NCBI GenBank assembly: GCA_046348225.1
Contig: JAXMEQ010000002.1
Span: 310,001 to 374,000 of the forward strand
Direction: 5' to 3'
Length of the DNA stretch: 64,000 nucleotides
From: JAXMEQ01 sp046348225
GTDB lineage: Bacteria; Pseudomonadota; Gammaproteobacteria; Burkholderiales; Burkholderiaceae_C
Of the stretch, positions 1-8,130 are shown in pieces. A program made the position numbers and the translations under genes. Numbering within the stretch: position 1 is the stretch's first letter; every line of letters begins with the position of its first letter. The notes below the pieces were generated by a model. That model made no database searches. It saw only the letters and a list, made by a program, of their open reading frames with translations, and was not told the DNA's origin.

Positions 1-207
1 CTGCAGGCCGGAGCCTCCTTCGAGCTGCACGTCCAGCACCACCACATCCGGGCGGGCCGCCAGGATGCCGTCAATCGAGTCTTGTGGTGTGGCCGCCGCA
101 CCGACGACGGAGATCCCGCGATCGGCCAGCATGGCGGCGATACGTTCACGGATCGGGGCCGAGTCCTCGACCAGAAAAATCCGCAACGGGGTTTGTTGTT
201 GAACCAT
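1..207 (-). CDS. response regulator receiver domain, N-terminal part
   Basis: This is the N-terminal 69 codons of a response regulator, cut by the left edge of the window. The visible part is a CheY-like receiver domain. It has the acidic pair in LVEDS at residues 12-16 and the probable phospho-acceptor Asp59 in VVVLDVQ. What lies beyond residue 69 (an output domain or nothing) cannot be seen. It sits about 125 bases upstream of a LuxR-type response regulator on the same strand, in a stretch where I see no other gene. Assignment as a receiver domain is firm; the process it controls is unknown. Confidence 0.8.
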   Translation of the reverse strand, partial: MVQQQTPLRIFLVEDSAPIRERIAAMLADRGISVVGAAATPQDSIDGILAARPDVVVLDVQLEGGSGLQ

Positions 208-332
208 GCCGCTACTGTGGCAGCGGCACGCCTTTGCAGCCATCGGCGCCGGCTGAAAACAGGGCTAGGCCAAGTCCCGAAAATCGCCTGGGCGCACGCC
301 GAGGCGGCCTAGGACGATTCCTAGCGCCAGGA

Positions 333-968
333 CTATTGCTCCGTCAGGCCGTGGCGCAGTGCATAGCGGATCAGGTCGCTCTGATTGGCCAGTCCCATCT
401 TGGCCATGAGATTGGCCTTGTGGGTGCTGACGGTCTTGACCGAGAGGTTCAGCCGGTGACCGATGTCGGTGACCGACACGCCTGCTGCCAGCAGGCGGAA
501 CACCTCGAACTCGCGGTCCGACAGCGACTCGTGCGGCGCGGCCGGCCCGCCGGGCATGGCGCCCAGGGCCAGCTGTTCAGCCACCTCGGCGCTGATGAAA
601 GCACCCCCCGTGGCGATCTTCCGGATGGCATGCACCAGCTGCGCCGGCGCACTTTCCTTGGTCAGGTAGCCGCTGGCACCAGCCTTGATGGCACGCACCG
701 CGTACTGCTGCTCCTGGTGCATGCTGAGCACCAGGATACGCAACTTCGGCTTTTCAGCCTTCACCAGCTTGATCAGTTCCATGCCGCTGCGACCGGGCAT
801 GGAAAGGTCGAGCACCAGCACGTCAAATTCCCGCTCGCGCACCACGCGCTGCACCTCGGTGCCGTCGCAGGCTTCGTCCACCACTTCCAGGTCTCCGGCC
901 TCGCCCACGATGCGCTTGAGCCCCTCGCGGACGATGGCGTGGTCATCGGCGATCACGATGCGCGTCAT
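333..968 (-). CDS. NarL/FixJ-family response regulator
   Basis: A 211-residue two-component response regulator. The receiver domain spans about residues 1-118, with acidic pocket ADDH at 8-10, phospho-acceptor Asp54 in LDLSMPG and conserved Lys104. A LuxR-type helix-turn-helix follows at about 147-205 (LSDREFEVFRLLAAG, then the recognition helix near VKTVSTHKAN). The start is the ATG at 968. It overlaps the stop codon of the upstream histidine kinase gene by four bases, so the two are translationally coupled and form a cognate pair. Target genes are unknown. The nearest strong candidates are the neighbouring cbb3 oxidase genes, but that is only proximity. Confidence 0.9.
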   Translation of the reverse strand: MTRIVIADDHAIVREGLKRIVGEAGDLEVVDEACDGTEVQRVVREREFDVLVLDLSMPGRSGMELIKLVKAEKPKLRILVLSMHQEQQYAVRAIKAGASGYLTKESAPAQLVHAIRKIATGGAFISAEVAEQLALGAMPGGPAAPHESLSDREFEVFRLLAAGVSVTDIGHRLNLSVKTVSTHKANLMAKMGLANQSDLIRYALRHGLTEQ

Positions 969-2029
969 GCACCCGCCTCCAGCACCTGCACCGGGATGTG
1001 CGCCTCGATCACCGTACCGCGGCCGGGCTCGCTGTCCACGCGGACCTGGCCTTTGAGCAGCTGGGCCCTCTCCCGCAGCCCCGCCAGTCCGAGCGAGCCG
1101 GCGTTGCGCGGCGCCTGGGTCTGGAAACCGCGACCGTTGTCGGTGACGCGCAGCGTCACCTCGTGCGCGCTGCGCCGGACCTGCACCTCCACCTGCGTGG
1201 CGGCGGCGTGTTTGCCCACGTTGGTCAGCGACTCCTGCACCATCCGGAACACCGCCGTGGCGTACGGCTCGTGCAGCTCCAGGTCTTCGTCCACATCGAG
1301 CTGGCAGGCCACCCCTGAGCGTTGGGTGAAGTTTTGCGCCAGCCATTCAATCGCCGCCACCAGGCCCAGGTCGTCCAGCACCAGTGGCCGCAAATCCGCG
1401 GCAATGCGGCGGGTGGCGGCGACGCTGGCGTCCAGCATGCCCAGCATGCTGGCAAGCTTGGCCTGCACGTCCGCCGGTTGCCCTGCCAGGTGGTCACGCA
1501 GCCAGATGGTGTCCATCTTGAGCGCCGTGAGCGACTGGGCCAGCTCGTCATGCAGCTCCCGCGCCACACGGGTTTTTTCCTGTTCGCGGATGGCGCTGGC
1601 CTGGGCGGCATAGGCGGCCAGCTCTTCCTGCGCGCGCACGCGCTCGGTGACGTCGCGCAGGATCACGGTGAACAGCTTGCCCTCGGGCGTGTCCAGCTGC
1701 GAGATGGAGGCGTCCACCGGGAACTCATGCCCGTCGGCATGGCGGCCGTACACCAGGTTCAGCCCACCCATGCGCCGCGTCGTCACGCCCCGCTCGCCAA
1801 AGCGCTTCACATGACCCGCATGGCTGTCATGGAAGCGGCCTGGCATCAGGCGCGTCAGCGGCTGGCCCAGCATCTGTGCAGCGGGCCAGCCGAAGATTTT
1901 TTCTGCGGCACGGTTGTACAGCACGATCTGCTGGGTTTCGTCCACGGTGATGATGGCGTCCATCGCCGACTCCAGCAGCCCGGCGAGGCGGGCTGTGGCG
2001 TTGCTGAGGCCGTTAGTACTAGAAGGCAA
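965..2029 (-). CDS. soluble PAS-domain sensor histidine kinase (HisKA_3 type)
   Basis: A 354-residue histidine kinase with no membrane segment, so it acts in the cytoplasm. A PAS domain spans about residues 15-130, a linker helix follows, then a HisKA_3 dimerisation domain with phospho-acceptor His160 in ARELHDELAQS, and an HATPase domain with DNGRGF near residue 300. It overlaps the gene for its NarL-type regulator by four bases. In the PAS domain, His70 in DSHAGHVKRF falls, by eye, where FixL-type oxygen sensors carry the proximal haem ligand. The same His is common in PAS domains not known to bind haem, so the ligand is open. Confidence 0.88.
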   Translation of the reverse strand: MPSSTNGLSNATARLAGLLESAMDAIITVDETQQIVLYNRAAEKIFGWPAAQMLGQPLTRLMPGRFHDSHAGHVKRFGERGVTTRRMGGLNLVYGRHADGHEFPVDASISQLDTPEGKLFTVILRDVTERVRAQEELAAYAAQASAIREQEKTRVARELHDELAQSLTALKMDTIWLRDHLAGQPADVQAKLASMLGMLDASVAATRRIAADLRPLVLDDLGLVAAIEWLAQNFTQRSGVACQLDVDEDLELHEPYATAVFRMVQESLTNVGKHAAATQVEVQVRRSAHEVTLRVTDNGRGFQTQAPRNAGSLGLAGLRERAQLLKGQVRVDSEPGRGTVIEAHIPVQVLEAGA

Positions 2030-2079
2030 GCGTGTGCTCCGGCAACCAGGTTGCGGGGATTACAGCACACCGAAGCGCG

Positions 2080-2655
2080 TCAGTTGATGAGCGCGGAGCC
2101 GGCCGATTCGCCCGCCCGCTGGAACGGACCGAGCGGATTAGTCTGCTTCTCGACCCGGTCGGTGCGGGCCTGGCCCGCCACGTTGCGGAACAGCACGGTG
2201 CCATCGCTGACCACCACCAGCGCATCAAACCACCAGCCCTTGATGCTGGTCACGCGCCGGACATTGAAAAAATCCGGCCAGAAGCTGCCTTCCCGGGCTC
2301 GGTCCTCGCGCGCAAAGTGGAACCGGTAGGCCCGGCAGGCCCGCTGCGCCTGGATGCAGCGGCGGATGCCCGGGTCCAGCTCCGCCAGCGGGACGCCCTG
2401 GTACGGCGCCAGCCGCGCGATGATTTCCGGGTAGGGAATCAGTGTCACATTGGTGCCCGCCTCCGGGTCAAAGCCCAGTCCCTTGAGCTCGGACACCAGG
2501 GTCTTGAACGGCACGATCTTCTCTGCCGCGTCCTCCGCCTCGTCAAAGGTGCTGAACGGCGACGGTGTGCTGGTGGAGCCACGCGGCAGCATGGAGCTGC
2601 AACCGGTGGCCAGCAGACACAACAGCACAACGGAAACCAGTCGTCGCAAGCTCAC
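2080..2655 (-). CDS. uncharacterised lipoprotein
   Basis: A 191-residue protein with a lipoprotein signal: positively charged start, a hydrophobic stretch and a lipobox LATGC that puts the lipidated Cys near residue 19. It is therefore probably anchored in a membrane facing the periplasm. I recognise no domain in the mature part. The start is a GTG at 2655 whose bases overlap the stop codon of the preceding membrane protein gene (GTGA), which supports translational coupling. It closes the cco accessory cluster, but nothing in its sequence ties it to cytochrome oxidase assembly. Confidence 0.75.
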   Translation of the reverse strand: MSLRRLVSVVLLCLLATGCSSMLPRGSTSTPSPFSTFDEAEDAAEKIVPFKTLVSELKGLGFDPEAGTNVTLIPYPEIIARLAPYQGVPLAELDPGIRRCIQAQRACRAYRFHFAREDRAREGSFWPDFFNVRRVTSIKGWWFDALVVVSDGTVLFRNVAGQARTDRVEKQTNPLGPFQRAGESAGSALIN

Positions 2656-2939
2656 AGCGGGCCTTTCTCACAACTGTCCGGCCGCTCGCCCCGGGGATAC
2701 GGGCAGCGGTTGACCTCATCGGGTGCCATCCCCAGCAACGCGGTCAGGCCGCTGGCGCCCATGCACACCAGCCAGAACACGAAGAACGCGACGCTGTAGA
2801 CGCCCTGGCGCGACAGGCCCAGTGGCTGGCCTGACCAGTGCAGATCCTGCGGGTCCACCAGGGCAAACACCAGCAGCTCCAGCACACAGGCCGTGAGGAA
2901 AGCCGGCCAGATGATCCACATGATTCGCTGAGTGCGCAT
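2652..2939 (-). CDS. small inner-membrane protein of unknown function
   Basis: A 95-residue protein with hydrophobic segments at about residues 8-30 and 46-70, and a polar C-terminal tail containing two Cys residues (CPYPRGERPDSC). No known family was recognised. It lies between the FixH-like gene upstream and a lipoprotein gene downstream, which it overlaps by four bases. The packing suggests one transcript with ccoG and ccoH and a possible role around oxidase assembly, but that is inferred from position only. Confidence 0.7.
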   Translation of the reverse strand: MRTQRIMWIIWPAFLTACVLELLVFALVDPQDLHWSGQPLGLSRQGVYSVAFFVFWLVCMGASGLTALLGMAPDEVNRCPYPRGERPDSCEKGPL

Positions 2940-2972
2940 GGCGTGAGGTCTCCTTGGGTGCGAGGCGCTGCC

Positions 2973-3218
2973 TCAGGGGCTGGCAGGCGCCGGCGGCGTG
3001 ACCGCATGATTGCGGCCCTGTTGCGCCGGCAGCAGGGTCTTGTTGATTTCGATGCCACGACGGTAGTAGTCGGTGGCCACCAGCGCATCGGGGTGGCTCA
3101 CCGCCAGCCAGAGCGTCACGAAGCCAGCCACGATCACGATGGCCGGGCCGGCAATGATGAGCCACACATGGCCGTGCTTCCACCACGGTGCTTCAACAGG
3201 CTGATGGGGCTGGGGCAT
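2973..3218 (-). CDS. ccoH: FixH/CcoH-like oxidase assembly protein
   Basis: An 81-residue protein with one N-terminal membrane segment (about residues 18-40), then YYRRGIEINK, the short motif typical of FixH proteins. Family members work with CcoG and CcoI in assembly of cbb3 cytochrome oxidase. This one is shorter than classical FixH (about 150-170 residues), as is usual for betaproteobacterial forms. I chose the ATG at 3218 over an upstream start at 3242 because AAGGAG lies six bases before it, immediately after the ccoG stop codon. It follows ccoG directly. Confidence 0.8.
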   Translation of the reverse strand: MPQPHQPVEAPWWKHGHVWLIIAGPAIVIVAGFVTLWLAVSHPDALVATDYYRRGIEINKTLLPAQQGRNHAVTPPAPASP

Positions 3219-3228
3219 GGCTTTCTCC

Positions 3229-4686
3229 TTAACGCGGAACAATGAACACGGACTTCTCGCTCAGCTGCGCTTTTGCAGCGGCGTCTTCGATCTGGAACCG
3301 GATGGGGTGTGATCCCGGCGCGGCCGACCCGTAGGCAATCTGCAGCCGCACCGGCACCCAGCGGGACTCGGCTGGCCCGACGGTCACGGTGGCATCGGAC
3401 GCAATGGTCAATCCGTCCAAGCCCGTGGCGTCGATGCGGTACTGCCGGGTCGTCTCGGTCGCGTTCATGATCTGCAGGCGGAACACGTTTTCCAGCCGGC
3501 CGCCTTCAGCGATGCGTGCCAGCGAGGCACGGTCCCGCACCACGTCCACCTTGAAAGGTGTGCGCAACATCAGGCTGGCCAGCATGGCCACACACAGCGC
3601 GGCCAGCAGCCCGGTGTACAGCAGCACGCGCGGCCGCAGCACATGGCGAAGAATCTCGGCGCGGCCCCAGCCGCGTGCCATGCCATGCTGCGTGGTGTAG
3701 CGCACCAGTCCGCGCGGGTACCCGACCTTGTCCATGACGGTGTCGCACACGTCGGCGCAGGCACCGCAGCCAATGCATTCGTACTGCAGGCCGTTGCGGA
3801 TGTCGATGCCGGTCGGACAGACCTGCACACACAGCGTGCAGTCCACGCACTCGCCAAGGCCTTTGGCCTTGTAGTCTGCCGAGCGCGAACGCGCACCGCG
3901 TGGCTCGCCGCGACCAACGTCGTAACTCACGATCAGCGTGTCCTTGTCGAACATGGCGCTCTGGAAGCGGGCATACGGACACATGTACTTGCAGACCTGC
4001 TCGCGCATGAAACCGGCGTTGCCGTACGTGGCAAAACCATAGAAAAACACCCAGAACACTTCCCAGGAGCTCATGCGGGTCTGCAGGAATTCCAGACCCA
4101 GTTCGCGCACCGGCGTGAAGTAGCCCACAAAGGTGAAACCGGTCCACAGCGCCACACTGATCCACAGGAAATGCTTGGCCCATTTCTTGACCAGTTTCTC
4201 CAGCGAGAACGGCGCGGCATCCAGCCGCATGCGGGCCGAACGGTCGCCTTCCACCTTGCGCTCGATCCACAGGAAGATCTCGGTGTACACCGTCTGCGGG
4301 CAGGCATAGCCGCACCACAGGCGCCCGGCCACGGCGGTGAACAGGAACAGCGACAGCGCCGAGACCACCAGCAGACCCGTGAGGTAAATGAAGTCCTGCG
4401 GGTACAGCACCAGACCGAAGATGTAGAAGCGGCGCGCGCCCAGGTCAAACAGCACGGCCTGCCGCTGGCCCCACTCGAACCAGGGCAAGCCATAAAACAC
4501 CAGCTGCGTGAGCACCACCACGGCCCAGCGCCAGCGTGAGAAGAAGCCGCTGACGGACCGGGGGTAGATTTTTTCCTGCGCTGCGTAAAGCGACCGGAGC
4601 TCGCCTTCTTCCGGCGGTGCGGGGGCGATGGGAATAACCTTCATGGGCACGATCTTCGCCGCCGGCAGGTGCCGGTCAGTTGACAT
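3229..4686 (-). CDS. ccoG: cytochrome c oxidase accessory protein CcoG (FixG/RdxA)
   Basis: Up to 485 residues; an inner-membrane iron-sulfur protein of the FixG family, linked to copper handling and assembly of cbb3 oxidase. Several membrane segments carry the motifs WCGYACPQTV and CKYMCPYARFQ. A two-cluster ferredoxin domain follows (CVDCTLCVQVCPTGIDI and CIGCGACADVC), then one more membrane helix and a C-terminal immunoglobulin-like domain. The first ATG (4686) has no visible ribosome site and lies inside an FNR-like box. The in-frame ATG at 4644 (MKVIPIAP) would fit transcription driven from that box, so the true protein may be 14 residues shorter. Confidence 0.93.
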   Translation of the reverse strand: MSTDRHLPAAKIVPMKVIPIAPAPPEEGELRSLYAAQEKIYPRSVSGFFSRWRWAVVVLTQLVFYGLPWFEWGQRQAVLFDLGARRFYIFGLVLYPQDFIYLTGLLVVSALSLFLFTAVAGRLWCGYACPQTVYTEIFLWIERKVEGDRSARMRLDAAPFSLEKLVKKWAKHFLWISVALWTGFTFVGYFTPVRELGLEFLQTRMSSWEVFWVFFYGFATYGNAGFMREQVCKYMCPYARFQSAMFDKDTLIVSYDVGRGEPRGARSRSADYKAKGLGECVDCTLCVQVCPTGIDIRNGLQYECIGCGACADVCDTVMDKVGYPRGLVRYTTQHGMARGWGRAEILRHVLRPRVLLYTGLLAALCVAMLASLMLRTPFKVDVVRDRASLARIAEGGRLENVFRLQIMNATETTRQYRIDATGLDGLTIASDATVTVGPAESRWVPVRLQIAYGSAAPGSHPIRFQIEDAAAKAQLSEKSVFIVPR

Positions 4687-4693
4687 AGATCAG
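4680..4693 (-). promoter_or_regulatory. possible FNR/Anr box for ccoG
   Basis: TTGACATAGATCAG resembles the FNR consensus TTGAT-N4-ATCAA, with mismatches at both fifth positions. It lies just past a terminator that separates ccoG from ccoP, where ccoG would need its own promoter. A class II geometry (box centred about 41 bases upstream) puts the transcript start close to the ATG at 4644, giving an almost leaderless message. Weaker than the two other boxes in this cluster. Confidence 0.45.
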
Positions 4694-4712
4694 CCACGAC
4701 GCCCCGCCCCAG

Positions 4713-4738
4713 AAAAAAGGCCCCGCATTGGCGGGGCC
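4713..4738 (-). terminator. rho-independent terminator after ccoNOQP
   Basis: On the minus strand an eight-base-pair stem GGCCCCGC / GCGGGGCC with a four-base loop is followed by six T. It sits between the ccoP stop and the ccoG start, so it ends the ccoNOQP transcript. Confidence 0.85.
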
Positions 4739-4764
4739 AGGCATGTGGCGAGACGGCATCCGCC

Positions 4765-5682
4765 TCAGGGTCTGGCCGCCCCGCCGCGGTTGGACAGGCC
4801 CCAGACATAGCTGGTCAGCACATGGATCTGGGCCTCGGTCAGCTTGTCGGCCTGGGCCGGCATCTGGTTGACCTTGCCGGTGTTGATGATGGAGACGATG
4901 GCGTTCTCGCCCCAGCCATGCAGCCAGATGCCGTCGGTGAGGTTGGGGGCACCGAGTGCCTGGTTGCCCTTGCCGTCCATGCCATGGCAGGCTGCGCAGG
5001 CGCCGAACTTGGCCTTGCCCAGCGAGGCGCGCAGCGAGTCATGCGGGCTGCCCGACAGGCTCAGCACGTAGTTGGCCACGTTCTTCACATCGTCGGGCGA
5101 GCCCACGGCCGCGGCCATGGGCGGCATGTTGCCGACGCGGCCCTTGAGCAGGGTTTCGGCAATCTTGTCGGGCGTACCGCCGTGCAGCCAGTCAGCGTCT
5201 GTCAGGTTCGGGAAGCCCTTGCTGCCACGGGCGTCCGAACCGTGGCACTGGGCGCAGTTGTTCATGAACAGCCGCTCGCCAATGGCCATGGCCTGGGCAT
5301 CGCCAGCCACCTTGTCGGGCGGCATGGCGGTGAAGCGGGCGTACAGGGGCTCCAGCGCCTTGTTGGCCTTGGTCACCTCGTTGGCGTGCTCGGCGGTGGA
5401 AGACCAGCCGAACTGGCCCTTGTAGTCACCCAGGCCCGGGTAGGCGACCAGGTAAAGCAGTGAAAAGACGATCGTGATGATGAACATCCAGACCCACCAG
5501 CGCGGCAGCGGGTTGTTCATCTCGCGCAGGTCTTCGTCCCAGACATGGCCGGTGCTGTTGTCGGCCGTGGCCGGCACCTTCTTGCGCCCGGTGACCCATA
5601 GCAGGATGACGCAGGCGATGATGCCCACGAGGGTGATGCCGGACACATAGACCGACCAGAAATTGCTAGTGAAATCGCTCAT
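4765..5682 (-). CDS. ccoP: cbb3-type cytochrome c oxidase subunit III (dihaem)
   Basis: A 305-residue subunit that passes electrons from soluble cytochromes to the catalytic subunit. It has two N-terminal membrane helices (about residues 8-28 and 60-80, the second after WWVWMF) and then two periplasmic cytochrome c domains. The haem-binding motifs are CAQCH and CAACH. Length and order match the CcoP family. It is the last gene of ccoNOQP, five bases after ccoQ, and is followed by a strong terminator. Confidence 0.96.
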   Translation of the reverse strand: MSDFTSNFWSVYVSGITLVGIIACVILLWVTGRKKVPATADNSTGHVWDEDLREMNNPLPRWWVWMFIITIVFSLLYLVAYPGLGDYKGQFGWSSTAEHANEVTKANKALEPLYARFTAMPPDKVAGDAQAMAIGERLFMNNCAQCHGSDARGSKGFPNLTDADWLHGGTPDKIAETLLKGRVGNMPPMAAAVGSPDDVKNVANYVLSLSGSPHDSLRASLGKAKFGACAACHGMDGKGNQALGAPNLTDGIWLHGWGENAIVSIINTGKVNQMPAQADKLTEAQIHVLTSYVWGLSNRGGAARP

Positions 5683-5687
5683 GGTGT

Positions 5688-5825
5688 TCAGTCCTGGTCA
5701 AACGGCAGGCGGGCGGCTTCCTCAAACCCGCTGGCATTGCGGCGGGACCAAGCCCAGACCACGATGCCGATGAAGGTCACAAAACAGGCCAGCGTGGCCA
5801 CAATCCGCAGTGTGTTGACGTCCAT
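5688..5825 (-). CDS. ccoQ: cbb3 oxidase small subunit CcoQ (FixQ)
   Basis: A 45-residue single-span membrane protein beginning MDVNTLRIVATLACFVTF and ending FEEAARLPFDQD, which is the usual CcoQ tail. It is thought to stabilise the oxidase complex, particularly CcoP binding. It fits exactly between ccoO and ccoP, with 12 and 5 bases of spacing. A GGAG-like ribosome site lies ahead of the ATG. Confidence 0.92.
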   Translation of the reverse strand: MDVNTLRIVATLACFVTFIGIVVWAWSRRNASGFEEAARLPFDQD

Positions 5826-5837
5826 GGTTGTGGCTCC

Positions 5838-6461
5838 TTACTTGAGGGCGCGGCCCAAGACCTGCAGATAGGCCACCAGCGCGTCCATTTCGTTGCGGCC
5901 CTTCACGTCTTCGGCCGATTTGGCGATGTCCGCGTCGGTATAGGGCACCCCCACGATGCGAAGCGCCTTCATGCGCGGCGCCACGTCGGCCGGGTCAATG
6001 GCGGTCTTTTCCAGCCACGGATAGGCCGGCATGTTGGATTCGGGCACTACGTCGCGCGGGTTGGTCAGGTGGATGCGGTGCCAGTCGTCGCTGTACTTGC
6101 CGCCCACGCGGTGCAGGTCGGGGCCGGTGCGCTTGCTGCCCCACTGGAAGGGGTGGTCATAGACAAACTCCCCCGCCACGGAATAGTGGCCGTAACGCAG
6201 CGTTTCCGAACGGAACGGCCGGATCATCTGCGAATGGCAGTTGTAGCAGCCCTCGCGCAGGTAGATGTCGCGCCCCACCAGCTGCAGCGAGGTATAGGGC
6301 TTGATGCCGGCAATCGGCTCGGTCGTGGACTTCTGGAAGAACAGGGGCACGATCTCGACCAGGCCGCCAACGGCGACCACCAGCAGGATCAGCACGATCA
6401 TCAGGAAGTTGTTGGTCTCCACCTTTTCGTGGGTGAAGCCCTTTTGGGTGTTTTCAGACAT
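5838..6461 (-). CDS. ccoO: cbb3-type cytochrome c oxidase subunit II (monohaem)
   Basis: A 207-residue subunit with one N-terminal membrane anchor (about residues 18-40) and a periplasmic haem domain with CYNCHSQMIRPF. The conserved RYGHYSVAGEFVYDHPFQWGSKRTGPDL segment region (around residues 89-117) is typical of CcoO. It accepts electrons from CcoP and hands them to CcoN. It follows ccoN by 15 bases and precedes ccoQ. Confidence 0.96.
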   Translation of the reverse strand: MSENTQKGFTHEKVETNNFLMIVLILLVVAVGGLVEIVPLFFQKSTTEPIAGIKPYTSLQLVGRDIYLREGCYNCHSQMIRPFRSETLRYGHYSVAGEFVYDHPFQWGSKRTGPDLHRVGGKYSDDWHRIHLTNPRDVVPESNMPAYPWLEKTAIDPADVAPRMKALRIVGVPYTDADIAKSAEDVKGRNEMDALVAYLQVLGRALK

Positions 6462-6476
6462 GACTAGGTTTCCTCA

Positions 6477-7928
6477 TCAGGCATGAGCCGCGACGGCGGG
6501 GATGGGCGCGTTGACCGAGCGCCCCGAAATGGCCGTCATCCAGACGTTCCAGGCCATGACCAGCATGCCGCCAAGGTACAGCGCACCCCCAGTCACACGG
6601 ATCACATAGAACGGATAGGTCGCCTTGACGCTTTCCACAAAGGTGTAGGTGAGCGTGCCATCGGCGTTGACGGCGCGCCACATCAGTCCCTGCATCACGC
6701 CGGCGATCCACATGGCCGCGATGTACAGCACGATGCCGATGGTGGCCGTCCAGAAGTGGACCTCGATGGCCTTGATGCTGTACATCTTCTTCTGGCCGAA
6801 CAGGCGCGGGATCAGGTAGTACAGCGAGCCCATGGAAATCAGGCCGACCCAGCCGAGGGCACCGGAGTGCACGTGACCCACGGTCCAGTCGGTGTAGTGG
6901 CTCAGGGCGTTGACGGTCTTGATCGACATCATCGGGCCCTCGAAGGTGCTCATGCCGTAGAACGAGAGCGACACGATCAGGAAGCGCAGGATCGGGTCGT
7001 CCCGCAGCTTGTGCCAGGCACCCGACAGCGTCATGATGCCGTTGATCATTCCGCCCCAGCTGGGCGCCAGCAGGATCAGCGAGAACACCATGCCGATGGA
7101 TTGCGTCCAGTCGGGCAACGCGGTGTAGTGCAGGTGGTGCGGGCCGGCCCACATGTAGGTGAAGATCAGCGCCCAGAAGTGCACGATGGACAGGCGGTAG
7201 CTGTACACCGGACGGCCCGCCTGCTTCGGGATGAAGTAGTACATCATCCCCAGGAAGCCCGCGGTCAGGAAGAAGCCCACCGCGTTGTGGCCGTACCACC
7301 ACTGGACCATGGCGTCCTGCACGCCGGCGTACGCCGAGTAGCTCTTCATCAGCCCCGCCGGCACCGCTGCACTGTTGACCAGGTGCAGGATGGCCACCGC
7401 GATGATGAAGGCCCCGTAGAACCAGTTGGCCACGTAGATGTGGCGGACCTTGCGGATGCCGATGGTGCCGAAGAACACCACGGCGTACGCCACCCAGACC
7501 AGCGTGATCAGGATGTCGATCGGCCATTCAAGCTCGGCGTATTCCTTGCCGCTGGTGTAGCCCAGCGGCAGGCTGACGGCGGCCGCCAGTATGACCAGCT
7601 GCCAGCCCCAGAAAGTGAAAGCCGCCAGTTTGGGCAGGAACAGCCGGACCTGGCTGGTGCGCTGCACCACGTAGTAGCTGGTGGCAAACAGCGCGCAACC
7701 GCCAAAGGCAAAGATCACGGCATTCGTGTGCAGCGGACGCAAGCGGCCATAGCTGAGCCAGGGAATGCCGAAGTTGAGTTCGGGCCAGGCGAGCTGGGCA
7801 GCGATGAACACGCCCACCAGCATGCCGACCACTCCCCACACCACGGCCATCAGGGAAAACTGCCGGACGACGGTGTCTTCATAGACGCCTGCGTGCGGCT
7901 GATCCAGTTGTGTTTGCTCTGTGTTCAT
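6477..7928 (-). CDS. ccoN: cbb3-type cytochrome c oxidase catalytic subunit I
   Basis: A 483-residue polytopic haem-copper oxidase subunit that reduces oxygen with high affinity and pumps protons. It carries histidines of the family in HTNAVIFAFGG, HNAVGFF, MWAGPHHLHY and HVHSGALGW. I chose the ATG at 7928 (MNTEQTQLDQ), preceded by AAGGTG, rather than the longer reading that starts 13 codons earlier. An FNR-type palindrome lies about 60 bases upstream. First gene of ccoNOQP. Confidence 0.96.
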   Translation of the reverse strand: MNTEQTQLDQPHAGVYEDTVVRQFSLMAVVWGVVGMLVGVFIAAQLAWPELNFGIPWLSYGRLRPLHTNAVIFAFGGCALFATSYYVVQRTSQVRLFLPKLAAFTFWGWQLVILAAAVSLPLGYTSGKEYAELEWPIDILITLVWVAYAVVFFGTIGIRKVRHIYVANWFYGAFIIAVAILHLVNSAAVPAGLMKSYSAYAGVQDAMVQWWYGHNAVGFFLTAGFLGMMYYFIPKQAGRPVYSYRLSIVHFWALIFTYMWAGPHHLHYTALPDWTQSIGMVFSLILLAPSWGGMINGIMTLSGAWHKLRDDPILRFLIVSLSFYGMSTFEGPMMSIKTVNALSHYTDWTVGHVHSGALGWVGLISMGSLYYLIPRLFGQKKMYSIKAIEVHFWTATIGIVLYIAAMWIAGVMQGLMWRAVNADGTLTYTFVESVKATYPFYVIRVTGGALYLGGMLVMAWNVWMTAISGRSVNAPIPAVAAHA

Positions 7929-7981
7929 CGGGCACCTTTTATGTTTCGGCGCCAGTGTCGGCCGCAAGGCGGCAGACCGGG

Positions 7982-7995
7982 TTGACGAAAGTCAA
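7982..7995 (-). promoter_or_regulatory. FNR/Anr box upstream of ccoN
   Basis: TTGACGAAAGTCAA is a perfect inverted repeat (TTGAC-N4-GTCAA) close to the FNR/Anr consensus. Its centre is about 60 bases upstream of the ccoN ATG. Class II spacing puts a start near 7947, with a weak -10 (GACACT). The box overlaps the stop codon of ccoS, so ccoNOQP can be induced separately from ccoIS. FNR control of cbb3 oxidase genes is established in proteobacteria. Confidence 0.75.
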
Positions 7996-8129
7996 TCGGA
8001 GCGAAGAATCCGCTCGCCTTCGGCGTCCACATCGTCAAACTGGCCACGCCAGACGGCCCAGCCCAGCGCGCCCAGGATCAGCAACGCCAGCGCGATGGAC
8101 AGCGGGATCAACAGATACAGGATGTCCAT
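7992..8129 (-). CDS. ccoS: cbb3 oxidase maturation protein CcoS
   Basis: A 45-residue single-span membrane protein, MDILYLLIPLSIALALLILG, followed by the acidic tail FDDVDAEGERILRSD. This is the standard CcoS pattern (hydrophobic helix, W-x-GQFDD, short charged end). CcoS is needed for cofactor insertion into the oxidase. It starts one base after the ccoI stop codon, and its own stop lies within the FNR box that serves ccoN. Confidence 0.92.
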   Translation of the reverse strand: MDILYLLIPLSIALALLILGALGWAVWRGQFDDVDAEGERILRSD

Positions 8130-8130
8130 C

